A stretch of DNA of 64,000 bases from Alcanivorax sp. DP30 (GTDB lineage Bacteria > Pseudomonadota > Gammaproteobacteria > Pseudomonadales > Alcanivoracaceae), in the NCBI RefSeq assembly GCF_009882945.1, contig NZ_WTUY01000005.1, positions 1 through 64,000 on the forward strand. Reading direction: 5' to 3'. The notes under the pieces are model-generated. The model was given only the letters and a program-made list of their open reading frames with translations. It had not been told where the DNA came from and did not search any database. Positions 1-9,675 of the stretch are shown in pieces. The number at the start of each line of letters is the position of its first letter. Position 1 is the stretch's first letter. Made by a program: the position numbers and the translations under genes.

Positions 1-61
1 TTTTCTTGGGGGTTGTCTGTCTTGCCATAGTTCACCTCTGTCGCGTAGTTTACTCGCTTAA

Positions 62-445
62 CAGGGTGTCCATCAGTACTGGGCAGGATCAGAATCACCG
101 TTTGATGCCGGATCGCCATTCCGGGTGTATCTCGTCCTTGATGAGGCTGGATCGGTGATACGCCAGAAAGCGGATGACTGCATCATAAAGACCATTGCGA
201 AAGAGAGCCGGAAGTTCGGTGTTGGCCTGCTGCTGGCCGCTCAAACGCTTGATGAACTGAGTGAGGAAGTGGTCGCCAACGTTGACACCCACTTTGCGCT
301 GCCTACCAGAAGTGCCAAGGATGCCAGGAAGGTGGAGCAGAAGTTGGGCCTCTGTAAGGGCGCGCTAAACTGCGGAACAGGCCGTTGGTCCGGGTTCTAT
401 CAGTCTGGCCATAATGTATACAAAGCAAACTTCTACCATCTGTAA
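62..445 (+). pseudogene. C-terminal remnant of a HerA/VirB4-like P-loop ATPase
   Basis: The frame opens after a TAA at 59-61 and encodes only the last part of an ATPase. A Walker B-like segment (YLVLDEAG, hydrophobic strand then DEA) is followed by an ESRKFGVGLLLAAQT segment, typical of HerA/VirB4/DUF87 ATPases in which a conserved Gln ends the strand after Walker B. The Walker A part is missing, and the frame upstream is closed by a stop within the window. A GTG at 125 could serve as a start, but the product would lack nucleotide binding. Such ATPases belong to mobile elements and defence systems. The natural-looking C-terminus suggests a 5' truncation or frameshift. The exact family is uncertain. 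Confidence 0.55.
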
Positions 446-802
446 TAGGTGGGGTTCCTTGCTTAAAAGCGGGTAGCGCCCTCGGTCAATCCTCAGGAGC
501 CATTGGGGGCAGGGTGATGTCGTGGTCAGCGTATAGTCAGGGCTGCGAAATTTCTCATGTTAATAAAACTCCTACTAATACTGATGGCAGTATCAGTATT
601 AGTAGGGCTTGCTTAATAACGTACATGTTTTGCCCATTATATGAGCGGCGAAAATCAATAACCTCGGGGTTCAGGAGTGGTTTTCTTGTAAATCATAAAC
701 GGGAACATGTTTATTCTTTGGTTTTATTAATATTCAGATTTCCATTCTGGTTGGTTCGTTGCTCATAAAAAGCCATCAAAGAATAAGGTTAATACTGGAG
801 CA
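446..802. other. AT-rich intergenic region with a perfect stem-loop
   Basis: This stretch is markedly AT-richer than its neighbours and has no convincing coding frame; an 84-codon frame at 514-768 has no ribosome binding site and unusual composition. It contains the perfect inverted repeat described at 571-606. A ribosome binding site (TGGAG) for the gene at 803 lies at its right end. Confidence 0.5.
571..606. repeat. Perfect 15-bp inverted repeat with 6-nt loop
   Basis: The left arm CCTACTAATACTGAT (571-585) and right arm ATCAGTATTAGTAGG (592-606) are exact reverse complements around the loop GGCAGT. There is no T-run after it, so it does not look like an intrinsic terminator. It lies 197 nt upstream of an inovirus Gp2-like gene. 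It could be an operator, a replication or nicking structure for that protein, or a recombination site; the sequence does not decide between these. Confidence 0.8.
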
Positions 803-1945
803 ATGACGATGAAACAGGGGCACGGCATGATGCCGTCAGTAGAAGCTCAAGAGGAACGGCTGGAGCAGTTCCATGAAATGCTGGACTGTGGACTGGATGT
901 CTTCAATCCGAGAGATAACCCCCAAAATGTCTACATCACTGATCAGTCAGAGGCTGCACGTGCGCTTGCGGACGTCACGACGCTTTTAGATGAAATCGTG
1001 CCCCAGCGGCGACTGGTCATAAGCCGACGGCAGGAGACTAGCCAGGGGCTTATCCGCAGAATCCCCAATAAGAAGACACCAGCCATCGAATCCTGCATCA
1101 ATCTCACTGAGGATGATTTCTGGGGGTACAAGGTGGACCCGGATGTTCAGGTTGTCCTGGACCTCAATAGGGAAGAGGCGGTTCGCGTCTTGACGGGGCG
1201 TCGGTTGCATGATTGCGTTGGCGGTAAAACGGTACATGATCACTATCTCGAGTATCTTCATGAACTGAAACGGCGGCTATCGGCAACTGAGATCCTTCAG
1301 TTTCGTAGACAGCAGGTGGTCAGGGAGCAGCGCAGAGTAGACAGCATCACCGGGGCAGTGAATGAGGCGTTGAGCATTTGTCGAAAAGCTCGCTTGGTGC
1401 GTGTTGATGGCAGCTACAAACAGTCTGTGCGTAGGAATAAAACCCCAGAGTGCATATCAAACGATCTAGACCGCTTCATCAGAAACATGCGGCATAACAA
1501 GCGCCAGTTTTCTGCTCTGGTGTTGGCGGTGTTCAAGATTGAATACGGGGCAAAAAAGGGCTATCACTGGCATGGATACTTTATATATGACGGTAGTAAG
1601 GTCCGCATGGATGTTTTGCTTGGCACCTACTTGAAGAGCTATTGGTGTGACGTGGTTACTAAAGGTGAAGGGGCTGGATTTAATGTGAATGTAGGTGAGG
1701 TTAGAACGACGCTGTCGAAACGATTGCAGGTCCCTGAGCGACATTTGGCGATTGGAGAATTTCGTAAGGGCGATGCAATTCAGGAAGCCAATATGAGAGC
1801 TCTCATCCGTTACTTCGCAAAAAAAGAACAGTCCCTTCGGCTAACCGGACAAAAGAGCGTCAATCAATTGCGCATTGTGCGAGGGCCCCGCTACAAGGCA
1901 CTGAAGCAATGGAGAGACCGAACAGCGGCCAGAGAAGGTCGTTGA
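803..1945 (+). CDS. Inovirus Gp2 / YagK-YfjJ family protein
   Basis: A 380-residue protein whose C-terminal half resembles the inovirus Gp2 / YagK-YfjJ family found in filamentous prophages and P4-like islands. The signature is a GYHWHGYF segment (His255-x-His257) followed by a DGSKVRMD segment and, 30 residues on, a YW pair. The HxH next to hydrophobic residues recalls the metal-binding motif of HUH nucleases and rolling-circle initiators, so a replication role is plausible but unproven here. The N-terminal 150 residues are not recognisable. The start at 803 has TGGAG seven bases upstream. It stands alone, flanked by AT-rich non-coding DNA, like cargo carried on islands. Confidence 0.7.
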   Translation: MTMKQGHGMMPSVEAQEERLEQFHEMLDCGLDVFNPRDNPQNVYITDQSEAARALADVTTLLDEIVPQRRLVISRRQETSQGLIRRIPNKKTPAIESCINLTEDDFWGYKVDPDVQVVLDLNREEAVRVLTGRRLHDCVGGKTVHDHYLEYLHELKRRLSATEILQFRRQQVVREQRRVDSITGAVNEALSICRKARLVRVDGSYKQSVRRNKTPECISNDLDRFIRNMRHNKRQFSALVLAVFKIEYGAKKGYHWHGYFIYDGSKVRMDVLLGTYLKSYWCDVVTKGEGAGFNVNVGEVRTTLSKRLQVPERHLAIGEFRKGDAIQEANMRALIRYFAKKEQSLRLTGQKSVNQLRIVRGPRYKALKQWRDRTAAREGR

Positions 1946-2614
1946 CCTACAGTGTGAGTGCAATCAAGAGAAGGGTGGCGTGTGACAGTGAGCTACGAGT
2001 AACTATGCCCATTGCGTTGTGGACTCCGGTGACCTGAACTGTTGCCTCATGTACCACGGAGCTGAGATCTCTTGGGAGGCGAGGAATACGCTACCTTTAC
2101 CCTGAGCACGGTTGATACTGTCTATCACGGTAATGAGTCGGACAGCCTTCTCAGTCTGGCTTGGGTGCAGTATGTCGAACTAATGATGAATGCGGTCGCA
2201 GATGTTCACGAGCCCGACTCCGGCTTTTAGGAAGGCATGGCCCGGTTGATAGAGTCGAGCGGCTGTCGCTCTGGCCAATTTCACAATCTCCCGTGTATCG
2301 TCGGTAGGGTAGGGAAGCTGGACCCGGTCGCTGGCTGAGTGAAAGTTCGGCTCAAATGGCGAGGTGTACAGTTAATCAAAGACTGCCTTTCGCAAGTTGA
2401 TGCTTAGGATTCGGCCAAAGATGTCCATAACCTATGCAATACACCGTATATTGGGGGGTAGAGCAGAAAGCCGTTCTTACTCAGAAAGGTCTTTGCCTGA
2501 AAGTCAGAGTTACTGAAGCCAACAATCGCAGGCACGGCGACGGTTTTTGCGTAGCGGCTGGGCCTTCACTCAAAGTCGCGCGTGCATATGGATATTGGAT
2601 AGGAAATAGATGGA
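1946..2614. other. Non-coding or decayed region
   Basis: No frame here has a ribosome binding site and a plausible protein. A 72-codon frame at 2434-2652 runs into the next gene in another frame and is probably spurious. Short stretches of coding-like composition broken by stops around 2030-2340 suggest decayed genes, but I cannot name them. AGGAAA at 2601-2606 is the likely ribosome binding site for the SIR2 gene. Confidence 0.4.
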
Positions 2615-5600
2615 ATGCAGTTCATAACCAGTGGCCCCGATATTCCGGATGAGCTCTTGCAGGCTCATGAGGATGGGCGTGTGGTATTTTTTTGTGGTGC
2701 GGGCATTTCTTATCCCGCTGGCCTGCCAGGATTCAAGGGTTTGGTGGAGGAAATCTATCGACTGAATGGGGCGGTATTTTCAGAAATTGAGGAAGATGCC
2801 TTCGAGCATGGCCAGTTCGACGCAACACTTGATCTACTGGAGCGTCGCCTCCCGGGGCAGCGCCTAGCTGTGCGAAGTAAGCTGGCAGAGGCGCTGAAAC
2901 CGAAACTCCGCCGCAAGGGTGCTACCGATACGCAAGCTGCGCTGTTGCGCTTGGCTCGCAGCCGCGAGGGTGCCCTGCGGTTGGTCACCACCAACTTTGA
3001 TCGCATCTTTCATGTAGCGGCCAAACGTATGGGCCAAGCGTTCCAGACCTATTCCGCCCCGATGCTCCCAATTCCGAAGAATAGCCGCTGGAATGGGCTG
3101 GTCTATCTGCATGGCCTGCTGCCCGAAAAGATGGACGACACTGCACTGAACCGTCTAGTCGTCACCAGTGGTGATTTTGGTTTGGCATACTTAACGGAAC
3201 GCTGGGCGGCCCGCTTCGTGAGCGAGTTGTTCCGCAACTACGTTGTCTGCTTCGTAGGTTACAGCATCAACGACCCAGTGCTCCGCTACATGATGGATGC
3301 ACTGGCAGCTGATCGGATGCTAGGTGAGGTGACACTGCAGGCCTGGGCCCTGGGTGATTGCGAGCCGGGGCAAGAGCACCGTAAGACCATTGAGTGGGAG
3401 GCCAAGGGTGTTGCTCCTATCCTCTACACAGTACCGGCTGGCAGCCATGACCATTCTGCACTGCACCAAACCCTCCACGCTTGGGCAGACACCTACCGAG
3501 ACGGGGTACAGGGCAAAGAGGCCATCGTCGTTAAACATTCGATGGCCCAGCCACAAGACAGCACGCAGCAGGACGATTTCGTCGGACGAATGGTGTGGGC
3601 TTTATCGGACAAAACAGGTTTGCCGGCCAAGAGATTTGCAGATATCAATCCCGCCCCTTCACTGGACTGGCTGTTGGAGCCCTTCGTGCATGAGCGCTTT
3701 GGGCACAGTGATCTGGCACGCTTCGGCGTACCGCCCCGGGATGAGGAGGACACCAAGCTGCGCTTCAGTCTCGTTCGACGGCCTGCGCCCTATGACCGCG
3801 CACCTACAATGCTGCTCGTCTCTGGAGGTTTCGTTAGCAGCCAATGGGATGATTGTATGTTTCACCTCGCCCGCTGGCTGGTGCGCCATCTGGATGACCC
3901 CAGATTAATTATCTGGATTGCTGAACGCGGAGGGCAGTTGCACGACCGTTTGCAGTGGTTGATTGAGCACGAACTGGATCGCTTTGCCGCGCTGGAGCGG
4001 GATAGCAAGACTTCCGAGCTCGATGAAATTCGCTTGCATTCCCCTAGGGCCATCCCCGGTCTGCAAATGCGTACCTTGTGGCGGCTGCTGCTTGGTGGCC
4101 GAGTGAAATCTCTTGGGCATGCGTCGGACCTGTATCGCTGGCAGGGCCGTCTTAAACGTGAAGGAATGACAGCAACACTCCGCCTTGAGTTGCGCGATTT
4201 ACTCGCGCCCAAGGTGAGACTAAAGAAGCCGTTTCGCTGGAGCGGCGATGATTCTAATAGCACTGACGTGCCCATGCGAATCAGGCAGTTGGTGGATTGG
4301 GAGCTCGAGTTGGCTGCTCATCATGTGCATACGACCCTGCGGAGCCTTGCCGATGAGCCATGGAAATCTGCGCTGCCGCATTTGATCGATGATTTCCATC
4401 AACTGTTGCGCGATGCTCTGGACATTTTACGTGAATTGGGCGAGGCCGATGACCGTAGCGATCGTTCACACTGGGACCTACCGTCAATCACGCCCCACTG
4501 GCAGAACCGGGGTTTCCGAGACTGGGTGACCCTGATCGAGTTACTGCGCGATGCATGGCTGGCAGTTCACGCAACCGACTTCGCGCGCTCCACTCGAGTC
4601 GCTCAAGCTTGGTTTGACTTACCGTACCCAACCTTCAAGCGCCTTGCCCTTTTTGCCGCGAGCCACGACGATTGCATTCCGCCTGAGCAGTGGGTGGATT
4701 GGCTCTTGGCCGACGACGCGTGGTGGTTGTGGACCACAGATTTGGGGCGTGAGGTATACAGGCTCTTCGTTCTGCAGGGACGACATTTGACCGGGGCCGT
4801 TCAGGCGCGCTTGGAGGTTGCCATCTTGGCGGGGCCGCCCCGCGAGATGTATCGGGCTGACTTGGACGTAGATTGCTGGAAGGAGTTGGAGAGTCGCTCT
4901 GTTTGGCTTCATCTGGCCAAGCTGAAAAGTTCTGGTTTACCTTTAGGTGCATCTGCAGCGGCACGCCTAGAGGAGATCGCCAATGCCTATCCGCAATGGC
5001 AATTGGCAATCAACGAAAGTGACGAGTTCTCACACTGGATGAGTGGCACTGGCGATCCGGATTATGAGAATAGCCGGGACGTCGACATTGCGCCTCGCAA
5101 GAGGCGGGAATTAGTAGAATGGCTCACAAAGCCGCCTCCCGAGCGGCGCCCTTTATATGAAGATACGTGGAGTGACGTTTGTCGTACGCGTTTTTTTCAC
5201 TGTCTTTTTGCGCTATGCGACTTGGCACGAAATGACGTGTGGCCCGCAGGTCGATGGCGTGAAGCGCTGCAGACGTGGGCGGAAGACAGTATGGTGTTGC
5301 GCTCTTGGCAATATGCTGCTCCGGTAGTGCAGGCCATGCCAGACGCTATGCTGCAAGAGATTGACCATGCAGTGACTTGGTGGATGAAGGTCGGATCTAA
5401 ATCCATCAACCGCCATGAGGATATCTTGCTGGACCTTTGCCGTCGCGTGCTGGCACTGCCGTTGGAAACTGACTCAGGTTCCCGCATCATCCGTAGTGGC
5501 GTCGAGATCTATGACCCTGTCAGCTCTGCCATCAATCATCCCATCGGACATGTCACCCAGGCTCTAATCAACTTGTGGTTCAGGCAGACCCCGAAGGACA

Positions 5601-6448
5601 ACGACCTGCTTCCTGAGGAGCTCAAGCCAATCTTTACTGCTCTGTGTGATGAACAATTGGATCGCTTTCGCCACGGCCGGGTGCTGCTGTGTTCGCGTCT
5701 GGTTGCATTTTTCCGAGTGGACCGCCTCTGGACTGAGCAGCACCTGTTGCCGTTGTTTAGTTGGAGCAAGCCCGTCGAAGCAAAGGCCGCGTGGGAGGGT
5801 TTTCTCTGGTCGCCGCGCTTGCACCAGCCGTTGCTAACCGCCTTCAAGTCGCAATTCCTAGATAGCGTAAACCACTATGCTGATATGGGCGAGCATCGCC
5901 AGCAGTTCGCGACTTTTTTGACTTATGCGGCATTAGGGCCGACAGAGGCATACACCGTGGAGGAGTTCCGGTCTGCGATTAGTGTTCTCCCCAAAGAGGG
6001 CCTGGAGGTGTCCGCGCAGGCGCTCTCCCAGGCATTAGCAGGCGCAGCCGATCAAGCTGAGGACTACTGGAAAAACCGTGCTCAGCCGTTCTGGCAACAG
6101 ATATGGCCAAAGTCCCGGGACCTGGCCACGCCGCGCATAGCCGAGTCTTTGGCTCGTGTGGTGATTGCCGCCAGAGGTGAATTCCCAGCGGCCTTGGTCG
6201 CAGTGCAGGATTGGCTGCAACCGCTTGAGCACCCAGACTATGTCATACACTTGCTACACGAATCCGGTTTGTGCAGACACTTCCCTGCTGAGGCGTTACT
6301 TCTACTAAATGCCGTTATTTCCGATCAACAGTGGGCTCCCCGGGAATTGGGCCAGTGCTTGGACGAGATTGTGGAAACTGCGCCACAGTTTGGACAGGAT
6401 ATCCATTACCGGCGACTACAAGAGTACTACCGGAGGCACCGGATGTGA
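2615..6448 (+). CDS. SIR2-domain defence-type NADase (Dsr1-like), 1277 aa
   Basis: The N-terminal 240 residues form a SIR2-like NAD-binding domain: GAGIS at 28-32, TTNFD at 125-129 (candidate catalytic Asn127), LHG at 165-167 (candidate catalytic His166), and a VGYSINDPVLRYMM segment at 214-227. The remaining 1000 residues are Trp-rich, probably helical, and match no domain I recognise; by analogy they would sense phage protein and control NAD+ cleavage. Size and architecture fit defence-associated sirtuins such as Dsr1, which deplete NAD+ on infection. That function is inferred from the family. The start has AGGAAA eight bases upstream. Two small membrane-protein genes follow on the same strand. 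It lies among mobile-element genes. Confidence 0.75.
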   Translation: MQFITSGPDIPDELLQAHEDGRVVFFCGAGISYPAGLPGFKGLVEEIYRLNGAVFSEIEEDAFEHGQFDATLDLLERRLPGQRLAVRSKLAEALKPKLRRKGATDTQAALLRLARSREGALRLVTTNFDRIFHVAAKRMGQAFQTYSAPMLPIPKNSRWNGLVYLHGLLPEKMDDTALNRLVVTSGDFGLAYLTERWAARFVSELFRNYVVCFVGYSINDPVLRYMMDALAADRMLGEVTLQAWALGDCEPGQEHRKTIEWEAKGVAPILYTVPAGSHDHSALHQTLHAWADTYRDGVQGKEAIVVKHSMAQPQDSTQQDDFVGRMVWALSDKTGLPAKRFADINPAPSLDWLLEPFVHERFGHSDLARFGVPPRDEEDTKLRFSLVRRPAPYDRAPTMLLVSGGFVSSQWDDCMFHLARWLVRHLDDPRLIIWIAERGGQLHDRLQWLIEHELDRFAALERDSKTSELDEIRLHSPRAIPGLQMRTLWRLLLGGRVKSLGHASDLYRWQGRLKREGMTATLRLELRDLLAPKVRLKKPFRWSGDDSNSTDVPMRIRQLVDWELELAAHHVHTTLRSLADEPWKSALPHLIDDFHQLLRDALDILRELGEADDRSDRSHWDLPSITPHWQNRGFRDWVTLIELLRDAWLAVHATDFARSTRVAQAWFDLPYPTFKRLALFAASHDDCIPPEQWVDWLLADDAWWLWTTDLGREVYRLFVLQGRHLTGAVQARLEVAILAGPPREMYRADLDVDCWKELESRSVWLHLAKLKSSGLPLGASAAARLEEIANAYPQWQLAINESDEFSHWMSGTGDPDYENSRDVDIAPRKRRELVEWLTKPPPERRPLYEDTWSDVCRTRFFHCLFALCDLARNDVWPAGRWREALQTWAEDSMVLRSWQYAAPVVQAMPDAMLQEIDHAVTWWMKVGSKSINRHEDILLDLCRRVLALPLETDSGSRIIRSGVEIYDPVSSAINHPIGHVTQALINLWFRQTPKDNDLLPEELKPIFTALCDEQLDRFRHGRVLLCSRLVAFFRVDRLWTEQHLLPLFSWSKPVEAKAAWEGFLWSPRLHQPLLTAFKSQFLDSVNHYADMGEHRQQFATFLTYAALGPTEAYTVEEFRSAISVLPKEGLEVSAQALSQALAGAADQAEDYWKNRAQPFWQQIWPKSRDLATPRIAESLARVVIAARGEFPAALVAVQDWLQPLEHPDYVIHLLHESGLCRHFPAEALLLLNAVISDQQWAPRELGQCLDEIVETAPQFGQDIHYRRLQEYYRRHRM

Positions 6449-6558
6449 TGGCGACCTCATAAAGACGCTAAACCATCTGGGTCTAATAAACGGCATGACG
6501 ACGAACTAGTTTTTCGCTACGTTCCAGATCAGCCGCAAATACGGGCGTTATCTGACAA

Positions 6559-7020
6559 ATGGTTGTGTATGTTATGGCTGAAAAATTATTCGTCGGCTTT
6601 ATTGGTGCAGCACTGGCCCTGTTAATTCGAGAGATAGTCACGTTTTGGAAGACGACGATAAAACGGAAGCGTATTGCGGCTCTTTGCTGCGAGCACCTAA
6701 AGAAAATACAAGAAGACCTTCAGGGGCACGTCGAGATACATAACGGGAACGCCAAATTCAGCGAAACACAATACTCTGAAGTGGCTGTTGGCGATTTTTT
6801 GTACGATCTTGTGACGAGCAACATTGATTGCTTCGGAAGTGTTGACTCAGTAAAAGAGACTGTTAATTTTTTTCACCACTATATGGTGAATATGAGAACC
6901 ATAAGGTCAAGGCTTGACGCATCGATTAATGGAACAGCAAATCTTACTGAAGAAACATACAATAAGATTTTGGGGAATTTGAACGAGGCGATTAATGAAT
7001 TGAGGTTGGCTAGCACATAG
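6559..7020 (+). CDS. Small single-pass membrane protein, unknown function
   Basis: A 153-residue protein with one N-terminal membrane segment (about residues 9-25, rich in Leu, Ala, Gly and Phe), followed by a basic stretch (KTTIKRKR) and a soluble helical domain of about 110 residues. I recognise no family. It begins 110 bases after the SIR2 gene on the same strand and is AT-richer than it. A second in-frame ATG at 6574 could be the true start; neither has a strong ribosome binding site. Its position suggests a partner or separate cargo of a defence locus, which is inference from position only. Confidence 0.6.
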   Translation: MVVYVMAEKLFVGFIGAALALLIREIVTFWKTTIKRKRIAALCCEHLKKIQEDLQGHVEIHNGNAKFSETQYSEVAVGDFLYDLVTSNIDCFGSVDSVKETVNFFHHYMVNMRTIRSRLDASINGTANLTEETYNKILGNLNEAINELRLAST

Positions 7021-7110
7021 CAATCAGAGGCAAACAGGTCATAATCATGCACGTTATTCGAGCTAGTTTTCGTCGCTCCTAGCATTAAGTTGTAAGACTA
7101 TCAGGAAACT

Positions 7111-7530
7111 ATGAATAATTCGGAAATATTTAATGAATACACCGCCCATTGGATGTCGCGCGTAGAGTCGATGAATCACTCCGTCATCCTTATTTCGGGT
7201 GGTATTATGAGTATTACAATTGGGGCTTTCCTCACTTCTAATCCCCCTTTGTTAGACCCATGGGCGGCCAGTGTGATTCGTTCTGCTTGGGTTTTGCTCG
7301 CATTAAGTTTGGCCAGTGCTGTCCTGTTAAAATTTTTTTTGGTAATTTCAGGAGCACTTACGCTAACAGAACTTGAAGGAAAAACCACTAAGGGCGAGGA
7401 GGGAGTTGCTAATTCACCTAGGTGGTTGCGTGTGGTCGCTTGGTGCTTTGGAATAACTGCTGTCTCGGCATGTTTGGTTGGCTTTACATTAATAGCAATA
7501 GGTGCGGGCTCCCTTCTTGCAGTAGGGTAG
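7111..7530 (+). CDS. Small multi-pass membrane protein, unknown function
   Basis: A 139-residue protein with probably four hydrophobic stretches (about residues 24-42, 52-64, 66-82 and 108-136), separated by a short charged loop (ELEGKTTKGEEG). The start has AGGAAACT just upstream. It lies 90 bases after the previous gene on the same strand and ends before a hairpin that separates it from a convergent lipoprotein operon. No family is recognised. With its neighbour it could form the membrane part of a defence locus with the SIR2 protein, but nothing in the sequence proves it. Confidence 0.6.
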   Translation: MNNSEIFNEYTAHWMSRVESMNHSVILISGGIMSITIGAFLTSNPPLLDPWAASVIRSAWVLLALSLASAVLLKFFLVISGALTLTELEGKTTKGEEGVANSPRWLRVVAWCFGITAVSACLVGFTLIAIGAGSLLAVG

Positions 7531-7645
7531 CTATATAAGCCGACAGTGACTAAGCTGTGGCCGACTTTATTTAATGTCTCCTGCTATGGTCTCTGGTTGC
7601 GGATTATTAAATATAAAATTGTCAGGATACTTTAAATGGCTGGCT

Positions 7646-7679
7646 AAGCACGTTAGGCCCGAATGGGCCTAGCATGCTT
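7646..7679. terminator. Hairpin between convergent units, possible bidirectional terminator
   Basis: Arms at 7646-7660 and 7665-7679 pair over 15 positions with two mismatches; the core TAGGCCC/GGGCCTA is perfect with loop GAAT. There is no clean T-run on either side. Its location between the plus-strand gene ending at 7530 and the minus-strand gene ending at 7735 supports a termination role. Confidence 0.45.
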
Positions 7680-7734
7680 GTGATGAATTACTTGCTTGAA
7701 TTATTGATATTGGCGTCACCTTGAACAATTCAAA

Positions 7735-8547
7735 CTAGATAACCGGCTCGCCCAGCTCTTCCTTAATCTCCATGAACTCCTCCGGGTATGTCTTTTGCAA
7801 CGAGGCATACTGGATATAGTCGGCATCCTGCATGATGCTGAGTACGCGACGACCATCTGAAGTCGTTACATCGTAGATGTACCCTTGGACAGACAGGTTC
7901 TTGTTCAGGAAGGCCTCCTGGATTTGCTGGTCCCCGAAGGACGTAGCATAGGTATAGCCTGGTTGAAGTGGATCAGTGCTCAGGTCGGCGGTCTTGGTGT
8001 CAGAAAAGAGCTCTTCTCCTGTGCTGCGTTGGGTAATGCTGACGTTGAGAACGAATTGCTCAATGGCGAAGCTAGCATTGTTGTCCAGCTCCACTTTAAC
8101 GGCCACGACGCCCATATAGTCGCCTCCCAAAGGTGCAAGGGTGACAGGCAGCTCTTTCATGGATTGCTTGATGTTAGCCCGGCTATCCAGGAAGACCTTG
8201 TGTAGTTCCGTGAGTGTCTGGATATCCTTGTCGCGCTGGAGTGTCTCGAGGAACTCCTCATGCTTAGCCACGCGGTCGATCACCTGGCCGTAGGACAGTC
8301 CGTGAAGCGACTCGATATCGTTCTGGGCAATATCTATACCGGGATCATTCGGGTCAATCGGGAGCTCATAGGGGGCGGTATAGAGCTGGTACTGGCGCAC
8401 GAACTCTTCTTTCTCTTCGCCACCCAGTGATTTGAGGATGCCGTTGTAGGATGCCCGGATCAGGTTGTCCGTGGAGGCGTCGAATTTCTCTCCACAACCG
8501 GTTAGCAGGGCGGTGAGAGCAATGAGTATCAGAAGGTGTCCTTTCAT
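7735..8547 (-). CDS. Lipoprotein, DUF6694-like
   Basis: A 270-residue protein with a lipoprotein signal: short basic N-terminus, hydrophobic stretch and lipobox LTGC with Cys18. The mature N-terminus has a FDAST segment that recalls DUF6694-type lipoproteins; I am moderately sure of that family at best. The rest is acidic and mixed alpha/beta, without catalytic motifs I can name. The start has AAGGAAA upstream. It is the second gene of a two-gene minus-strand unit, 30 bases after the lipoprotein gene at 8578-9675, so the two probably act together in the envelope. Confidence 0.6.
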   Translation of the reverse strand: MKGHLLILIALTALLTGCGEKFDASTDNLIRASYNGILKSLGGEEKEEFVRQYQLYTAPYELPIDPNDPGIDIAQNDIESLHGLSYGQVIDRVAKHEEFLETLQRDKDIQTLTELHKVFLDSRANIKQSMKELPVTLAPLGGDYMGVVAVKVELDNNASFAIEQFVLNVSITQRSTGEELFSDTKTADLSTDPLQPGYTYATSFGDQQIQEAFLNKNLSVQGYIYDVTTSDGRRVLSIMQDADYIQYASLQKTYPEEFMEIKEELGEPVI

Positions 8548-8577
8548 GATCGTTTCCTTTTGGTTGAAGGGTGCAGG

Positions 8578-9675
8578 CTATTGGCAATCAAGCCCGGTTT
8601 GGGTCCGTTGAGTGATGTAATTGAAGAGGCCGCTGCTATTGGAGTACGCATCTCCAATGGCCTGCCTGAGGCGCGCATCCAGATAGGGAGCACGTTGGTG
8701 GGTTTCATCCTGTGGTTTGCGTAGCGCGAGACCTCCTCCTATCAGCACAAATGTGTTGTCTTCAGCGACTGACCATTGCAGGAACTCATAGGCGGATGCG
8801 ACGTTGAAGGTGCTCAAAATCTGGTTGATCTTGGCGAGATTTGCTTGCGCAGTTTCGTCGGCTTTTTCCTCATCTCGAGCTATGCCCTCTATCAGTGTGG
8901 TAAGCCGTGCAGCTTCTTCTTCAGCGGCTTGGATTGAGCCTTCAAAGTTGGCGCGGTGCGCCCTGATGCTGCCGTTCATCTCCTTTTCGTGATAACTGTA
9001 GGATTTTTCGAGTGAGGCAATGACTGCTGGTTTGACTTCGTCGAAGTTCTTGCGGGCGTAGTAGTTATACTGCTGGGCAGTTTTTGAGGTGTCGTTACGG
9101 TTCTCGGCAATCGTCTCGATATCAGAGATGTAGTTCAGTACATCACTGCCTCGGACAGGGAAGTACAGCCTATCGATCAGAGGAATCATTTGGTCGATGG
9201 TTTTGGTGCGGACCACATCCAAAGTGGCCTTGATCTTAGCCATCTGAGGTTCGTGTTCGGCGCGAACGGACGCATCATAGCTATCGTCTTCCAGCAAGAT
9301 CTTCAGCCTTTCGGCTTTCTCCAGCTCTTTCTCTCTTTGGGCGGTAAAGCGTCGTAAATGCGAGTCCAGGTACGTAGTTGTCAAGGCGGCCTCGCACTGG
9401 TCTGCCTGCTGGGCTAGCTTTTCCGTGTAGTAGGCATGGATGCCATTGATCTCGCAGCGGTACTCCACCAAGTCCCTCCCTCGGTCATCCTTGACGAGGT
9501 CCCAGGAAGTGCTTTCACAGAGAGAGCGGTGATCGAAGGTTTCGCCTATCTTGAACTCGGGATAATCGTCAAAGCGCCCCTCTTTGACGATTTCAATGTC
9601 GTTGCCCTGAAGGCAGCCGGATAGTGATATGGCCGTATAAAGGCCTGCAACTACGCGAAGGCATAAAGTGCCCAT
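8578..9675 (-). CDS. Lipoprotein with long coiled-coil region, unknown function
   Basis: A 365-residue protein with signal peptide and lipobox LSGC (Cys21). Two charged helical stretches, around residues 100-150 and 205-265, are rich in Glu, Lys, Arg and Ala and probably form coiled coils. No enzyme motif is visible. GGAG lies six bases before the ATG. It precedes the 270-residue lipoprotein in the same unit. Both sit beside backbone genes of a mobile element and may be surface cargo. Function unknown. Confidence 0.6.
   Translation of the reverse strand: MGTLCLRVVAGLYTAISLSGCLQGNDIEIVKEGRFDDYPEFKIGETFDHRSLCESTSWDLVKDDRGRDLVEYRCEINGIHAYYTEKLAQQADQCEAALTTTYLDSHLRRFTAQREKELEKAERLKILLEDDSYDASVRAEHEPQMAKIKATLDVVRTKTIDQMIPLIDRLYFPVRGSDVLNYISDIETIAENRNDTSKTAQQYNYYARKNFDEVKPAVIASLEKSYSYHEKEMNGSIRAHRANFEGSIQAAEEEAARLTTLIEGIARDEEKADETAQANLAKINQILSTFNVASAYEFLQWSVAEDNTFVLIGGGLALRKPQDETHQRAPYLDARLRQAIGDAYSNSSGLFNYITQRTQTGLDCQ

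Noticed and set aside
514-768. 84-codon frame over the stem-loop
   Set aside because: It reads through the inverted repeat, has an odd composition and no ribosome binding site.
2434-2652. 72-codon frame before the SIR2 gene
   Set aside because: It overlaps the SIR2 start in another frame, lacks a ribosome binding site and resembles nothing.
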